Shown here: one piece after another, positions 25,156 to 33,654 of the stretch
Numbering within the stretch: position 1 is the first letter of the stretch
Layout of the letters: the number at the start of each line of letters is the position of its first letter
DNA from: Selenomonas sp.
GTDB taxonomy: Bacteria; Bacillota; Negativicutes; Selenomonadales; Selenomonadaceae
Assembly: GCF_022771645.1 (NCBI RefSeq)
Contig: NZ_JALFCU010000021.1
Coordinates: 1-34,658, forward strand
Direction of reading: 5' to 3'
Length of the DNA stretch: 34,658 bases
The notes under the pieces: model-generated
Seen by the model: only the letters and a program-made list of their open reading frames with translations
Told to the model about the DNA's origin: nothing
The model's database searches: none
Position numbers and translations under genes: made by a program

Positions 25156-26393
25156 AGCATATCGTAGTCGCCGGCGCCGGCCCGGCCGGCATGATGGCGG
25201 CCATCACGGCGGCGGAGAACGGCGCAGCCGTCACGCTGCTCGAAAAAATGAAGCGCCCGGGCCGCAAGATGATGATCACGGGCAAGGGGCGCTGCAACGT
25301 CACGAACGCGGCGGACGTCCCGGAGATCATCCGCCAGTTCAAGGGCAACGGCGCGTTCCTGCACAGCGCGTTCGCGGCGTTCGACAATCAGGATGTCATG
25401 CGGTTCTTCGAAGACCAGGGCGTGCCGCTCAAAGTCGAGCGGGGCAACCGCGTTTTCCCGCAGAGCGACCACGCGCTCGACTGCGTCGATGCCATGGTGC
25501 ACCGCCTCCACGAGCTCGGCGTGACGATCGAGACGGAGACGGCCGTGCGTGATGTGTTGCTCGACGGCGGCCGCGTCATCGGCGTGCGCACGACGACGGG
25601 CGCGGCCTATCCGGCCGATGCCGTCATCCTCGCCATGGGCGGTGCGTCGTACCCGGGCACGGGCTCGACGGGTGACGGTTACGCGATTGCCCGAGCCCTC
25701 GGTCATACCGTCACGCCCATCCTGCCGTCGCTCGTGCCGCTTGAAACGGAAGAGACGTGGCCAAAGGACGTGCAAGGACTGTCGCTCCGCAACGTGCGTT
25801 GCAAATTGCTCGTCGACGGCGAGGAACGGCAGAACCTCTTCGGCGAAATGATGTTCACGCATTTCGGCGTGACAGGGCCGATCATTCTGTCGCTGTCACG
25901 CGAAGCGGCGCGGGCATTGTATGAAAAACGGTTCGTGGAACTTGAAATGGATTTGAAGCCCGCGCTGACGCCCGAAAAGCTCGACGCGCGCATCTTGCGC
26001 GATTTTGAAACATACCAGCGCAAGGAACTCAAGAACGCGCTTGTCGACCTCCTGCCGGGCCGACTGATCCCCATCGTCATCGATGCGGCGTATCTTGACA
26101 CGGAAAAGCCCGTCCATCAGATTACAACGGAAGAGCGCGGGCGGCTCGCGGACGCGCTAAAGCACCTCGTGCTGACCATCACGAAAACGCGCCCCATCGA
26201 CGAGGCCATCGTCACGGCGGGAGGCGTCAGCGTCAAGGAGATCGACCCGCGCACGATGGAGTCGAAGCTCGTGCCCGGCCTCTATTTCGCCGGCGAGCTC
26301 GTCGATGTCGACGCGTTCACAGGCGGCTACAACCTGCAGGCGGCGTTCTCGATGGGCGTCGCGGCCGGCAGCTACAGCGTTTGGAATGATTGA
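25152..26393 (+). CDS. HI0933-family FAD-dependent oxidoreductase (YhiN/BaiN-like)
   Basis: This 413-residue flavoprotein opens with a Rossmann dinucleotide motif (VVAGAGPAGMMAA), followed by the family signature TGKGRCNVTN (43-52). It has an AMGGASYPGTGSTGDGYAIARALGH segment and the C-terminal FAD loop GLYFAGELVDVDAFTGGYNLQAAFSMG. The family's physiological reaction is not settled; some members reduce bile-acid intermediates, and others are annotated only as NAD(P)/FAD oxidoreductases. It overlaps rluB as ATGA and lies 10 bases before aroA, so it is cotranscribed. Confidence 0.93.
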   Translation: MKHIVVAGAGPAGMMAAITAAENGAAVTLLEKMKRPGRKMMITGKGRCNVTNAADVPEIIRQFKGNGAFLHSAFAAFDNQDVMRFFEDQGVPLKVERGNRVFPQSDHALDCVDAMVHRLHELGVTIETETAVRDVLLDGGRVIGVRTTTGAAYPADAVILAMGGASYPGTGSTGDGYAIARALGHTVTPILPSLVPLETEETWPKDVQGLSLRNVRCKLLVDGEERQNLFGEMMFTHFGVTGPIILSLSREAARALYEKRFVELEMDLKPALTPEKLDARILRDFETYQRKELKNALVDLLPGRLIPIVIDAAYLDTEKPVHQITTEERGRLADALKHLVLTITKTRPIDEAIVTAGGVSVKEIDPRTMESKLVPGLYFAGELVDVDAFTGGYNLQAAFSMGVAAGSYSVWND

Positions 26394-26403
26394 GGAGCAT
26401 ACC

Positions 26404-27711
26404 ATGGAACAGAAAAAAATCGCCCCGCTCGCGCGAGGCCTCACGGGACGTCTGCGCATCCCGGGCGACAAGTCCGTCTCGCACCGCAGTGTCATGTTTT
26501 CCGCGCTCGGCCGGACGCCCGTGCGCATCACGAATTTCCTCCATGCGGCGGACTGCCTGTCGACCGTTGCGTGCATGAAAGCGCTCGGCGCAACGGTGGA
26601 AATGGTGAGCGACACGGAGCTCATCGTGACGGGCAACGGCCTGCACGGCCTGCAAGAGCCCGCGTGCATCCTCGACGCTGGCAATTCCGGCACGACGCTG
26701 CGACTGCTCATGGGGCTCTTGGCGCCGCAGCCGTTCCTCGCGACGTTCACAGGCGACGCATCACTGTCGAAACGCCCGATGGGACGTGTCATCAAGCCCT
26801 TATCACAAATGGGCGCGCGCATCGTTGGTCGCAAAAACAACACGTTGCTGCCCATCACGGTCTGTGACCCTGGCGCGCGGCTGCACGGCATGACGTACGA
26901 GAGTCCCGTCGCGAGCGCGCAGGTGAAATCAGCGATTTTGCTCGCTGGCATGTTCGCCGACGCTCCGACGACGGTCGTCGAGCCCGTGACGTCACGCGAC
27001 CACACGGAAAAAATGCTCGCGGCGTTCGGCGTCGCGACGGAGCAGGACGGCACAGCCGTCACGATCCGTCCCGTTGCAGACGAGGAATATGTCGCGCCCG
27101 AGGCCATCGAGGTGCCGGGCGACATCAGCTCGGCAGCATACTGGCTCGTGCTCGCATCGCTCGTGCCGGGCAGCCATCTCACGCTCGAAAACGTCGGGAC
27201 GAACGTCACGCGCACGGGCATCCTCGACGTGCTCGCGGCCATGGGCGCAAAGATCGAGCGCACGAACGAGCGCACGAGCGGCGGCGAGGAAGCCGCTGAC
27301 CTCGTGATCACGTCATCAAAACTCCATGGCACGACATTCGGCAAAGCGATGATGCCGCGCCTCATCGACGAGATCCCAGCCATCGCCGTCGCCGCGCTCT
27401 TCGCGGACGGCGACACGGTCATCACGGGCGCTGGCGAGCTTCGCGTGAAGGAGACGGATCGCCTGCAGGCCATCGCCGACGAGTGGAACAAGCTCGCGCC
27501 CGGCAGCGTCGAAGCAGGCGAAGACAGCCTCGTCATCCATGGCGGCACGCCCGTGCGTTGCGCGGACGTCGCGAGCTACGACGATCACCGCATGGCGATG
27601 TCGCTCGCCATCCTCGGCGCGGCAGGGCAGGGCGTCGTCATTGACCGCCCGGACTGCGTGAATATCTCGTATCCCGCATTTTATGACACGCTCCAGTCTT
27701 TTATGGGTTGA
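26404..27711 (+). CDS. aroA: 3-phosphoshikimate 1-carboxyvinyltransferase (EPSP synthase), class II-like
   Basis: AroA joins shikimate-3-phosphate and phosphoenolpyruvate in the shikimate pathway. The 435-residue protein has GDKSVSHR (21-28), DAGNSGTTLR (91-100), RPMGRV, a DEIPA acidic motif in the second half and KETDR near the end. The four wordings used to mark class II enzymes are present: GDKS, SAQVK (171-175), RDHTE (198-202) and NVTR (267-270). ATG 26404 follows GAGGAG by about 6 bases. It lies between the flavoprotein and lepB, not beside other aro genes. Confidence 0.96.
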   Translation: MEQKKIAPLARGLTGRLRIPGDKSVSHRSVMFSALGRTPVRITNFLHAADCLSTVACMKALGATVEMVSDTELIVTGNGLHGLQEPACILDAGNSGTTLRLLMGLLAPQPFLATFTGDASLSKRPMGRVIKPLSQMGARIVGRKNNTLLPITVCDPGARLHGMTYESPVASAQVKSAILLAGMFADAPTTVVEPVTSRDHTEKMLAAFGVATEQDGTAVTIRPVADEEYVAPEAIEVPGDISSAAYWLVLASLVPGSHLTLENVGTNVTRTGILDVLAAMGAKIERTNERTSGGEEAADLVITSSKLHGTTFGKAMMPRLIDEIPAIAVAALFADGDTVITGAGELRVKETDRLQAIADEWNKLAPGSVEAGEDSLVIHGGTPVRCADVASYDDHRMAMSLAILGAAGQGVVIDRPDCVNISYPAFYDTLQSFMG

Positions 27712-27753
27712 CGCAGATTTTATGGAAGTTGTTTTTCAGGAGGAAAATATCGA

Positions 27754-28275
27754 ATGAGTTCATTAGGCGAGGAAGCAAAGGACTGGATCATTTCCATTGT
27801 CGTAGCCGTCGTGCTGGCTTTCCTCATCCGTCAGTTCATCGTGGAGCTCTACATCGTCGACGGCCCGTCCATGCGGCCGACGCTGCAATCGCAGGAGCGC
27901 CTCGTCGTCAACAAATTCATCTACAGCCTGCGCGCGCCGGAGAAAGGCGAGATCCTCGTCTTCAAATATCCGCGCGACCAGTCGCGCGACTTCATCAAGC
28001 GCGTCATCGCGACGCCGGGCGACACGATCGAGATCAAGGATGGCCGCGTCTACGTCAACGACCAGATGCTGAATGAGGACTACATCCTCGAAAAGACGCG
28101 CAGCGAATACCCGAAAGCCACCGTCCCGGATGGCACGGTTTTCGTCATGGGCGACAACCGCAACAATTCCGAGGATAGCCGCTTCGCCGACGTCGGCTTC
28201 GTCCCGTACAGCCTTATCAAAGGCAAGGCCATGCTCGTCTTCTGGCCTTTCAGCCAGTTCAAGACGCTGCCGTGA
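27754..28275 (+). CDS. lepB: Signal peptidase I
   Basis: LepB cleaves signal peptides of exported proteins at the membrane. The 173 residues have one N-terminal transmembrane helix (about 10-27), the catalytic Ser39 in VDGPSMRPTL, the general-base Lys82 in DFIKRVIATPGD, and the conserved VPDGTVFVMGDNRNNSEDSR box. The short form with a single helix is the Gram-positive type. AGGAGG lies 10 bases before ATG 27754. It is the last gene of the dacF-rluB-flavoprotein-aroA-lepB run and is followed by a strong terminator. Confidence 0.96.
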   Translation: MSSLGEEAKDWIISIVVAVVLAFLIRQFIVELYIVDGPSMRPTLQSQERLVVNKFIYSLRAPEKGEILVFKYPRDQSRDFIKRVIATPGDTIEIKDGRVYVNDQMLNEDYILEKTRSEYPKATVPDGTVFVMGDNRNNSEDSRFADVGFVPYSLIKGKAMLVFWPFSQFKTLP

Positions 28276-28289
28276 CGTGAACGAAAAAC

Positions 28290-28338
28290 GAGGGCAACAA
28301 CATTTTCGAAACGCAAAATGTTGTTGCCCTCACATTTT
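28290..28338. terminator. Bidirectional terminator between lepB and the dehydrogenase gene
   Basis: GAGGGCAACAACATTTT (28290-28306) pairs perfectly with its complement at 28315-28331, an uninterrupted 17-bp stem, with a T tract after it and an A-rich tract before it. It serves both convergent units. Confidence 0.93.
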
Positions 28339-28339
28339 T

Positions 28340-29110
28340 TTACAACCGGTGCCACAGCCCCATGAGATGCATGAGCATCCCGTGCGGGAGTATTTTTGCC
28401 GCGATGCGGTCGAGGAAGGAGATCGCGTCGGGCGTGCAGACGTCGATGCCGTTTTTCGCGGCGCGGATGGAACGGCGCGCGACGGTCTCGGCGTCCGTGG
28501 GGAACGGGAAGTTTTTGAAGAGCTTGCGCGTGTCCGTCGCTTCGGCACGGCCGATGAATTCCGTGTCGCGGATCCAGTACGGGCAGACGGCTGTGACGCC
28601 GATGCCTTGGGTCGCGAGCTCATAGCGCAGCGAGCGCGACCACGAGAGAACGAACGCCTTCGTCGCGGCGTAGACGCTGACGCCGGGGATTGGGTGGAAC
28701 GCGGCGCACGACGCGACGTTGAGGATGCTGCTGCCGGCGCTCATGAACGGCAGCATGGCCGTCGTGAGGCGGAGCGGCGCGATGCAGTTAAGCTCCGTCA
28801 TTTGCGCGAGCGTCGCCGCATCGATGTCGCCGGCGAAGCCGATGCGGCCGAAGCCCGCGCAGTTCACGAGCCAGCGCACGTCGGGTTCGTCCGTCTGTGC
28901 GAGCTCGTGCTCGATCGTCTCGATGGCGTCCGTGTCCGTGAGGTCGAGCGCAAGCACGCGCGTCTTCGTCTTGCAGAGGCCGGCGATCGTCGCGAGACGT
29001 TTCTCGCGGCGCGCGACGAGCCAGAGCTCGTCGAGATGCTCGGCGTCGAGCTGCCGCGCGTACCACGCGCCGAGCCCGCTCGACGCGCCCGTGATGATGG
29101 CGATGTCCAT
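28340..29110 (-). CDS. Short-chain dehydrogenase/reductase
   Basis: This 256-residue Rossmann-fold oxidoreductase has the cofactor motif TGASSGLG (7-14), NCAG (83-86), Asn108, Ser134 and the catalytic Tyr147-Lys151 in VYAATK. A basic pair in ARREKR after the second strand suggests NADP(H). CPYWIRDTEF is the loop that covers the substrate. The substrate cannot be told. ATG 29110 follows GGGAGG by about 6 bases. It is monocistronic, with a separate promoter, and convergent with lepB. Confidence 0.92.
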   Translation of the reverse strand: MDIAIITGASSGLGAWYARQLDAEHLDELWLVARREKRLATIAGLCKTKTRVLALDLTDTDAIETIEHELAQTDEPDVRWLVNCAGFGRIGFAGDIDAATLAQMTELNCIAPLRLTTAMLPFMSAGSSILNVASCAAFHPIPGVSVYAATKAFVLSWSRSLRYELATQGIGVTAVCPYWIRDTEFIGRAEATDTRKLFKNFPFPTDAETVARRSIRAAKNGIDVCTPDAISFLDRIAAKILPHGMLMHLMGLWHRL

Positions 29111-29163
29111 GACGTTCCTCCCAGGCGCCCGCAGTTTTTTATGCGGCGCAAAACATTTCTCTC

Positions 29164-29172
29164 ATTATAGCA
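29164..29172 (-). promoter_or_regulatory. Extended -10 promoter of the dehydrogenase gene
   Basis: On the minus strand TGCTATAAT (29172-29164) is a perfect extended -10; the -35 region is weak. It is about 54 bases before the start codon. Confidence 0.6.
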
Positions 29173-29196
29173 AATCTGAGGGACAGGCGAAAGCAC

Positions 29197-29225
29197 TTGC
29201 ACGCCGTTCGCGTTTCGGGTAGAAT
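29197..29225 (+). promoter_or_regulatory. Promoter of the activase-fusion gene
   Basis: TTGCAC (29197-29202) and TAGAAT (29220-29225) are 17 bases apart. A leader of about 95 bases follows, containing the small AGAGCC/GGCTCT hairpin at 29231-29249 but no terminator. Confidence 0.75.
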
Positions 29226-29326
29226 ATGGAAAGAGCCTGCGAAAGGCTCTCGCTTTCGTGCACGCAAAATTTTGAACGGAAGCGTCTCTGGAACTTTTAC
29301 GGAACCAACTCAGGTGGTGTTATCTT

Positions 29327-32300
29327 TTGGACTCAGTTTTCAACGTGGGGATCGATGTCGGATCGACGACGATCAAGCTCGTCGTGCTCGACCGGGCGAA
29401 GCAGCTCGTATATGAGAATTACGAGCGCCATTTCTCGGAAATCGGCCGCGCCCTGCATGAGAACCTCGCATCCCTCAAGAACGTTGTCGGCGAGCAGAAA
29501 TTCAACTTCGCGCTGACGGGCTCGGCCGGCATGGGCATCGCGCAGCGCATCGGCCTGCCGTTCGTGCAGGAAGTCATCGCGTGCGCGGCGGCCGTCAAGG
29601 AGCTCATCCCGCAGACGGACACCGTCGTCGAGCTCGGCGGCGAGGATGCGAAGATCACGTACTTCGGCGCGGCGCCGGAGCAGCGCATGAATGGCGTCTG
29701 CGCCGGCGGCACGGGCTCGTTCATCGACCACATGGCGTCGCTCTTATCGACGGACGCGAAAGGGCTGAATGACCTCGCAGCCAAAGGCAAGCAGATCTAC
29801 ACGATCGCGTCGCGCTGCGGCGTCTTCGCGAAGACGGACATCCAGGCGCTCATGAACGACGGCGCGGAAAAAGCCGACATTGCGCTCTCGATTTTGCAGG
29901 CCGTCGTCAACCAGACGATCGGCAACCTCGCGCAGGGCCGCCCGATTGACGGCCATGTCGCATTCCTCGGCGGGCCGCTGCATTTCCTGCCGGAGCTCAA
30001 GAAACGCTTCATCGAGACGCTCGGCCTCGATACGGAGCATACGGTCGACACGCCGAGCGGCAATTATTTCGTCGCCATGGGCGCGGCGCTGTCGGATGAG
30101 ACGGAATGCATCGATACGAAGCGGCTCGAAGACTGCATCCATCGCGCCGAAGTCGCGGCTGCGGGCGAGACGCGCCAAACGGATTTCACGCTGTTCGAGG
30201 ACGAGGCGGATTATGCTGCGTTTAAGGCGCGTCATGACCGTGACAAGGTGCCGCGCAGTGATTTCGCGAGCTACGAAGGGCCCGTCTATGTCGGCATCGA
30301 CGCTGGATCGACGACGACGAAGCTCGCGGCCATCGGCAATAACAAGGAACTCCTCTACACGGCGTACGGCAGCAACCACGGCTCGCCGCTCAAGAGCGTC
30401 GTCGCGGAGCTCAAGGACTTTTACAAGGCCATGCCGGAACGCGCCTACGTCGCCGGCTGCATGACGACGGGCTACGGCGAGGCCATCGTCAAGGCCGGCA
30501 TCCATGCGGATGGCGGCGAGGTCGAGACGTTCGCGCATCTGCGCGCTGCGCAGGAATTCTGCCCCGAGGTCACGTTCGTGCTCGACATCGGCGGCCAGGA
30601 CATGAAGTGCTTCTTCGTCAAGGACGGCAGCATCGGCAACATCACGCTGAATGAGGCGTGCTCGGCCGGCTGCGGCTCGTTCATCCAGAACTTCGCCGAA
30701 GGCCTCCATATGACGCCGGCGGAGTTCGCCAAGCTCGCGCTGCAGTCGAAAGCGCCCGTCGACCTCGGCACACGCTGCACGGTCTTCATGAATTCGAAGG
30801 TCAAGCAGGCGCAGAAAGAGGGCGCGGAAGTCGCGGATATCTCGGCCGGCATCGCGTTCTCCGTCATCAAGAACGCTCTCTTTAAGGTCATGCAGATCAA
30901 AGACGTGCGCACGCTCGGCGACCATATCGTCGTGCAGGGCGGCACGTTCTACAATGACGCGGTCTTGCGCTGCATGGAAAAACTGCTCGACCGTGACGTC
31001 ATCCGTCCCGACATTGCGGGCATCATGGGCGCGTACGGCGCGGCCATCCTCGCGCTCGAGTCCGGAAGCAAGCAGTCGAGCATCCTTTCGGCGGACGAGC
31101 TCGACAGCTTTGACGTGCAGACGAGCTCGTACCGCTGCAAAGGTTGCGGCAACAAGTGCCTCATCACGATGCAGCGATTCCCGGACGGCGGGAAATATTT
31201 CACGGGCAACCGCTGCGAACGCGGCATCGGCGGCAAGCGTCCGGACGAGGACGAGACGCCGAACATCTACCAGTACAAGTATCGCCGCCTGTTCCGCTAC
31301 TACGAGCCGCTTGCGGAGGACGCGGCCGCGCGCGGCACGATCGGCATCCCGCGCGTGCTGAACATGTACGAGGACTATCCGTTCTGGTTCACGTTCTTCA
31401 CGTATCTCGGCTACCGCGTGCAGATTTCCGGCAAATCGACGGCGAAGATGTACTACAAAGGCATGGCGACCGTGCCGTCGGATTCGCTCTGCTATCCGGC
31501 GAAGATTGTCCACGGCCACATCATGGACCTCATCGAAAAAGGCGTCACGAAGATCTTCTATCCGTGCGAGCCGTACAACATGGTCGATGAAAAGCATCCG
31601 TCGGAAAACCATTTCAATTGCCCGATTGTCGCGTCGTATGCGGAAAACATCCGCGGCAATATGGACGTCCTGCGCGACAAGCACATCGACTTCATTCAGC
31701 CATTCCTGCCTATCAACGACGAAAAGCGCATGGCACAGCGTCTGATGGAAGCTCTCAAAGACGAGCACCTGCCGAAGGACGAGATCGTCGCGGCCGTCGC
31801 GGCGGCATACAAAGAACTTGCGCAGTATCGTCAGGACGTGCGCGACTACGGCGCGAAAATCCTCGAACGCCTCGAGGAGACGGGCGAGCACGCAATCTTG
31901 CTCGTCGGCCGTCCGTACCATATCGACCCGGAGATCAACCACGGCATCCCGGAGATGATCCAGAGCTACCATCTGCCCATCCTCTCGGAGGATGCGGTCT
32001 ACCATATGCCCGTGAAGGGCGGCAAGCTTCATATCGTCAACCAGTGGAGCTACCATGCGCGCCTCTATCATGCGGCGCAGTTCGTCTGCGAGCATCCGAA
32101 CCTCACGCTCATCCAGTTCAGCTCCTTCGGCTGCGGCCTCGACGCGATCACGACGGGTCAGGTGCGCGACATTCTCGAGGCGCATCAGCGCATCTACACG
32201 ATGATCAAGCTTGACGAGGTTTCGAACCTCGGCGCGGCGCGCATCCGCCTGCGCTCGCTCATGGCGGCGCTCGCGCGCAGGAAGCCTGTCGCTTATCACG

Positions 32301-33592
32301 ATGTGCCCGTCATCGAGCGCCCGCATTTCACAGCGGAGTGCAAGAAGACGCACACGATCCTCGCGCCGCAGATGGCGCCGATCCACTTCGAGCTCATCCA
32401 GGCGGTCATGCGTGACTACGGCTATGAGGTCGTCGTGCCGCCGATGCCGGACAAGGCGGCCATCGACCTCGGCCTGCGATACGTCAACAACGACATGTGC
32501 TATCCGTCCATCGTCGTCATCGGCCAGCTGCTCGCGGCGCTGAAGTCCGGGAAATACGATCCCGACCATACGAGCATCGCGATGTTCCAGACCTGCGGCG
32601 CCTGCCGCGCGACGAACTACATGAGCGTGCTGCGCCAGGCGCTACGCTACGCGGGCTTCGGCCAGGTACCGGTCTTCGCCGTGCACGGGCTTCCCGAGGA
32701 GACGGATGCATTCCATCTCACGCGGCAGATGCTCATCTCGGCCGTCAAGGCGGCCATTTTCGGCGACATCCTGCAAAACGTCCGCAACCGCATGCTGCCC
32801 TATGAGCTGCAAAAGGGGGAGACGCAGCGTCTCTTCGACAAATGGATGGCGCGCTGCAAGGAGATCCTGAAGGACGGCGGCTACTTCCGGTATCAGCGCG
32901 CCGTCAAGCAGATGATCAAGGAGTTCGACCATATCCCCATTGACGAGCACCTCTGGAAGCCGAAGGTCGGCATCGTCGGGGAGATCCTCGCGAAATACCA
33001 TCCCGTCGCGAACAACCACATCGAGCGGGAACTCCTGCAGGAGGGCGCGGAAGTCGTCATGCCGGACTTCGTCGATTTCTTCCTCTACTCCGCCTACGAT
33101 CCCATCGTCAAGCATCAGCTGCTCGACGGATCGAAGAAGGCGAGCTTCTTCGGCCGCATGTTCATCAACATCATCAATTTCTATCGCGCACCGATGCGCA
33201 AGGCGATGAAAGCGAGCCGCCATTTCCGCGCGCCGCACAAGATCGACGAGACAGCGCGCCTCGCGGAGCGCCATGTGAGCCTCGGCAACATGGCGGGCGA
33301 GGGCTGGTTCCTCACAGGTGAGATGGTGAAGCTCATCGACGAGGGCGTACCAAACGTCGTCTGCCTCCAACCCTTTGGCTGCCTGCCGAATCACATCACG
33401 GGCAAGGGCGTCATGCACGAGCTGCGCACGAGCTACAAGGGCGCGAACATCACGGCCATCGACTGTGACGCGGGCTCCTCGGAGGTCAACCAGCTCAACC
33501 GGCTGAAGCTCATGCTCGCCGTCGCCAAGGAGCGCGGCCCGCAGGGCGACTTCGTCACCTACGAGCCGGAGGCCGCGGCCGGGCGGCGCTGA
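29327..33592 (+). CDS. Giant acyl-CoA dehydratase activase-like fusion (two ASKHA domains + DUF2229 + HgdB-like)
   Basis: This 1421-residue protein joins modules that in 2-hydroxyacyl-CoA dehydratase and benzoyl-CoA reductase systems are separate subunits. Two ATPase/activase domains begin VGIDVGSTTIK (about 7-17) and VGIDAGSTTTK (about 322-332). Each keeps the two cysteines that hold a bridging [4Fe-4S] cluster in activases: Cys125 (VCAGGTGSF) with Cys164 (SRCGVF), and Cys445 (ACSAGCGSF) with Cys484 (TRCTVF). A DUF2229-type region starts at RCKGCGNKC (603-611), and a dehydratase D-component-like region lies in the last third (GACRATNYMSVLRQALRYAGF). The start is TTG, 9 bases from AGGTGG. The substrate is unknown; ATP-driven low-potential electron transfer is the family theme. 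Confidence 0.93.
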   Translation: MDSVFNVGIDVGSTTIKLVVLDRAKQLVYENYERHFSEIGRALHENLASLKNVVGEQKFNFALTGSAGMGIAQRIGLPFVQEVIACAAAVKELIPQTDTVVELGGEDAKITYFGAAPEQRMNGVCAGGTGSFIDHMASLLSTDAKGLNDLAAKGKQIYTIASRCGVFAKTDIQALMNDGAEKADIALSILQAVVNQTIGNLAQGRPIDGHVAFLGGPLHFLPELKKRFIETLGLDTEHTVDTPSGNYFVAMGAALSDETECIDTKRLEDCIHRAEVAAAGETRQTDFTLFEDEADYAAFKARHDRDKVPRSDFASYEGPVYVGIDAGSTTTKLAAIGNNKELLYTAYGSNHGSPLKSVVAELKDFYKAMPERAYVAGCMTTGYGEAIVKAGIHADGGEVETFAHLRAAQEFCPEVTFVLDIGGQDMKCFFVKDGSIGNITLNEACSAGCGSFIQNFAEGLHMTPAEFAKLALQSKAPVDLGTRCTVFMNSKVKQAQKEGAEVADISAGIAFSVIKNALFKVMQIKDVRTLGDHIVVQGGTFYNDAVLRCMEKLLDRDVIRPDIAGIMGAYGAAILALESGSKQSSILSADELDSFDVQTSSYRCKGCGNKCLITMQRFPDGGKYFTGNRCERGIGGKRPDEDETPNIYQYKYRRLFRYYEPLAEDAAARGTIGIPRVLNMYEDYPFWFTFFTYLGYRVQISGKSTAKMYYKGMATVPSDSLCYPAKIVHGHIMDLIEKGVTKIFYPCEPYNMVDEKHPSENHFNCPIVASYAENIRGNMDVLRDKHIDFIQPFLPINDEKRMAQRLMEALKDEHLPKDEIVAAVAAAYKELAQYRQDVRDYGAKILERLEETGEHAILLVGRPYHIDPEINHGIPEMIQSYHLPILSEDAVYHMPVKGGKLHIVNQWSYHARLYHAAQFVCEHPNLTLIQFSSFGCGLDAITTGQVRDILEAHQRIYTMIKLDEVSNLGAARIRLRSLMAALARRKPVAYHDVPVIERPHFTAECKKTHTILAPQMAPIHFELIQAVMRDYGYEVVVPPMPDKAAIDLGLRYVNNDMCYPSIVVIGQLLAALKSGKYDPDHTSIAMFQTCGACRATNYMSVLRQALRYAGFGQVPVFAVHGLPEETDAFHLTRQMLISAVKAAIFGDILQNVRNRMLPYELQKGETQRLFDKWMARCKEILKDGGYFRYQRAVKQMIKEFDHIPIDEHLWKPKVGIVGEILAKYHPVANNHIERELLQEGAEVVMPDFVDFFLYSAYDPIVKHQLLDGSKKASFFGRMFINIINFYRAPMRKAMKASRHFRAPHKIDETARLAERHVSLGNMAGEGWFLTGEMVKLIDEGVPNVVCLQPFGCLPNHITGKGVMHELRTSYKGANITAIDCDAGSSEVNQLNRLKLMLAVAKERGPQGDFVTYEPEAAAGRR

Positions 33593-33597
33593 TCGCT

Positions 33598-33623
33598 GGA
33601 GCCACGGAGCAATCCGTGGCTCC
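33598..33623 (+). other. Perfect hairpin without a T tract between the fusion gene and the deacetylase gene
   Basis: GGAGCCACGGA pairs with TCCGTGGCTCC around a GCAA tetraloop. No T run follows, so full termination is doubtful; it may stabilise the upstream mRNA end or attenuate. Confidence 0.7.
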
Positions 33624-33654
33624 TTGTCGAAGGAACGAAAGGAACCATCCATCC

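Noticed and set aside
28073..29170. 365-codon plus-strand frame opposite the dehydrogenase
   Set aside because: It crosses the bidirectional terminator, and the dehydrogenase with Rossmann and YxxxK motifs is on the minus strand.
29744..32569. 941-codon open frame on the minus strand
   Set aside because: It lies antisense to the activase fusion, is extremely Arg/Asp/Val rich with no recognisable domain, and mirrors the codon bias of the plus-strand gene.
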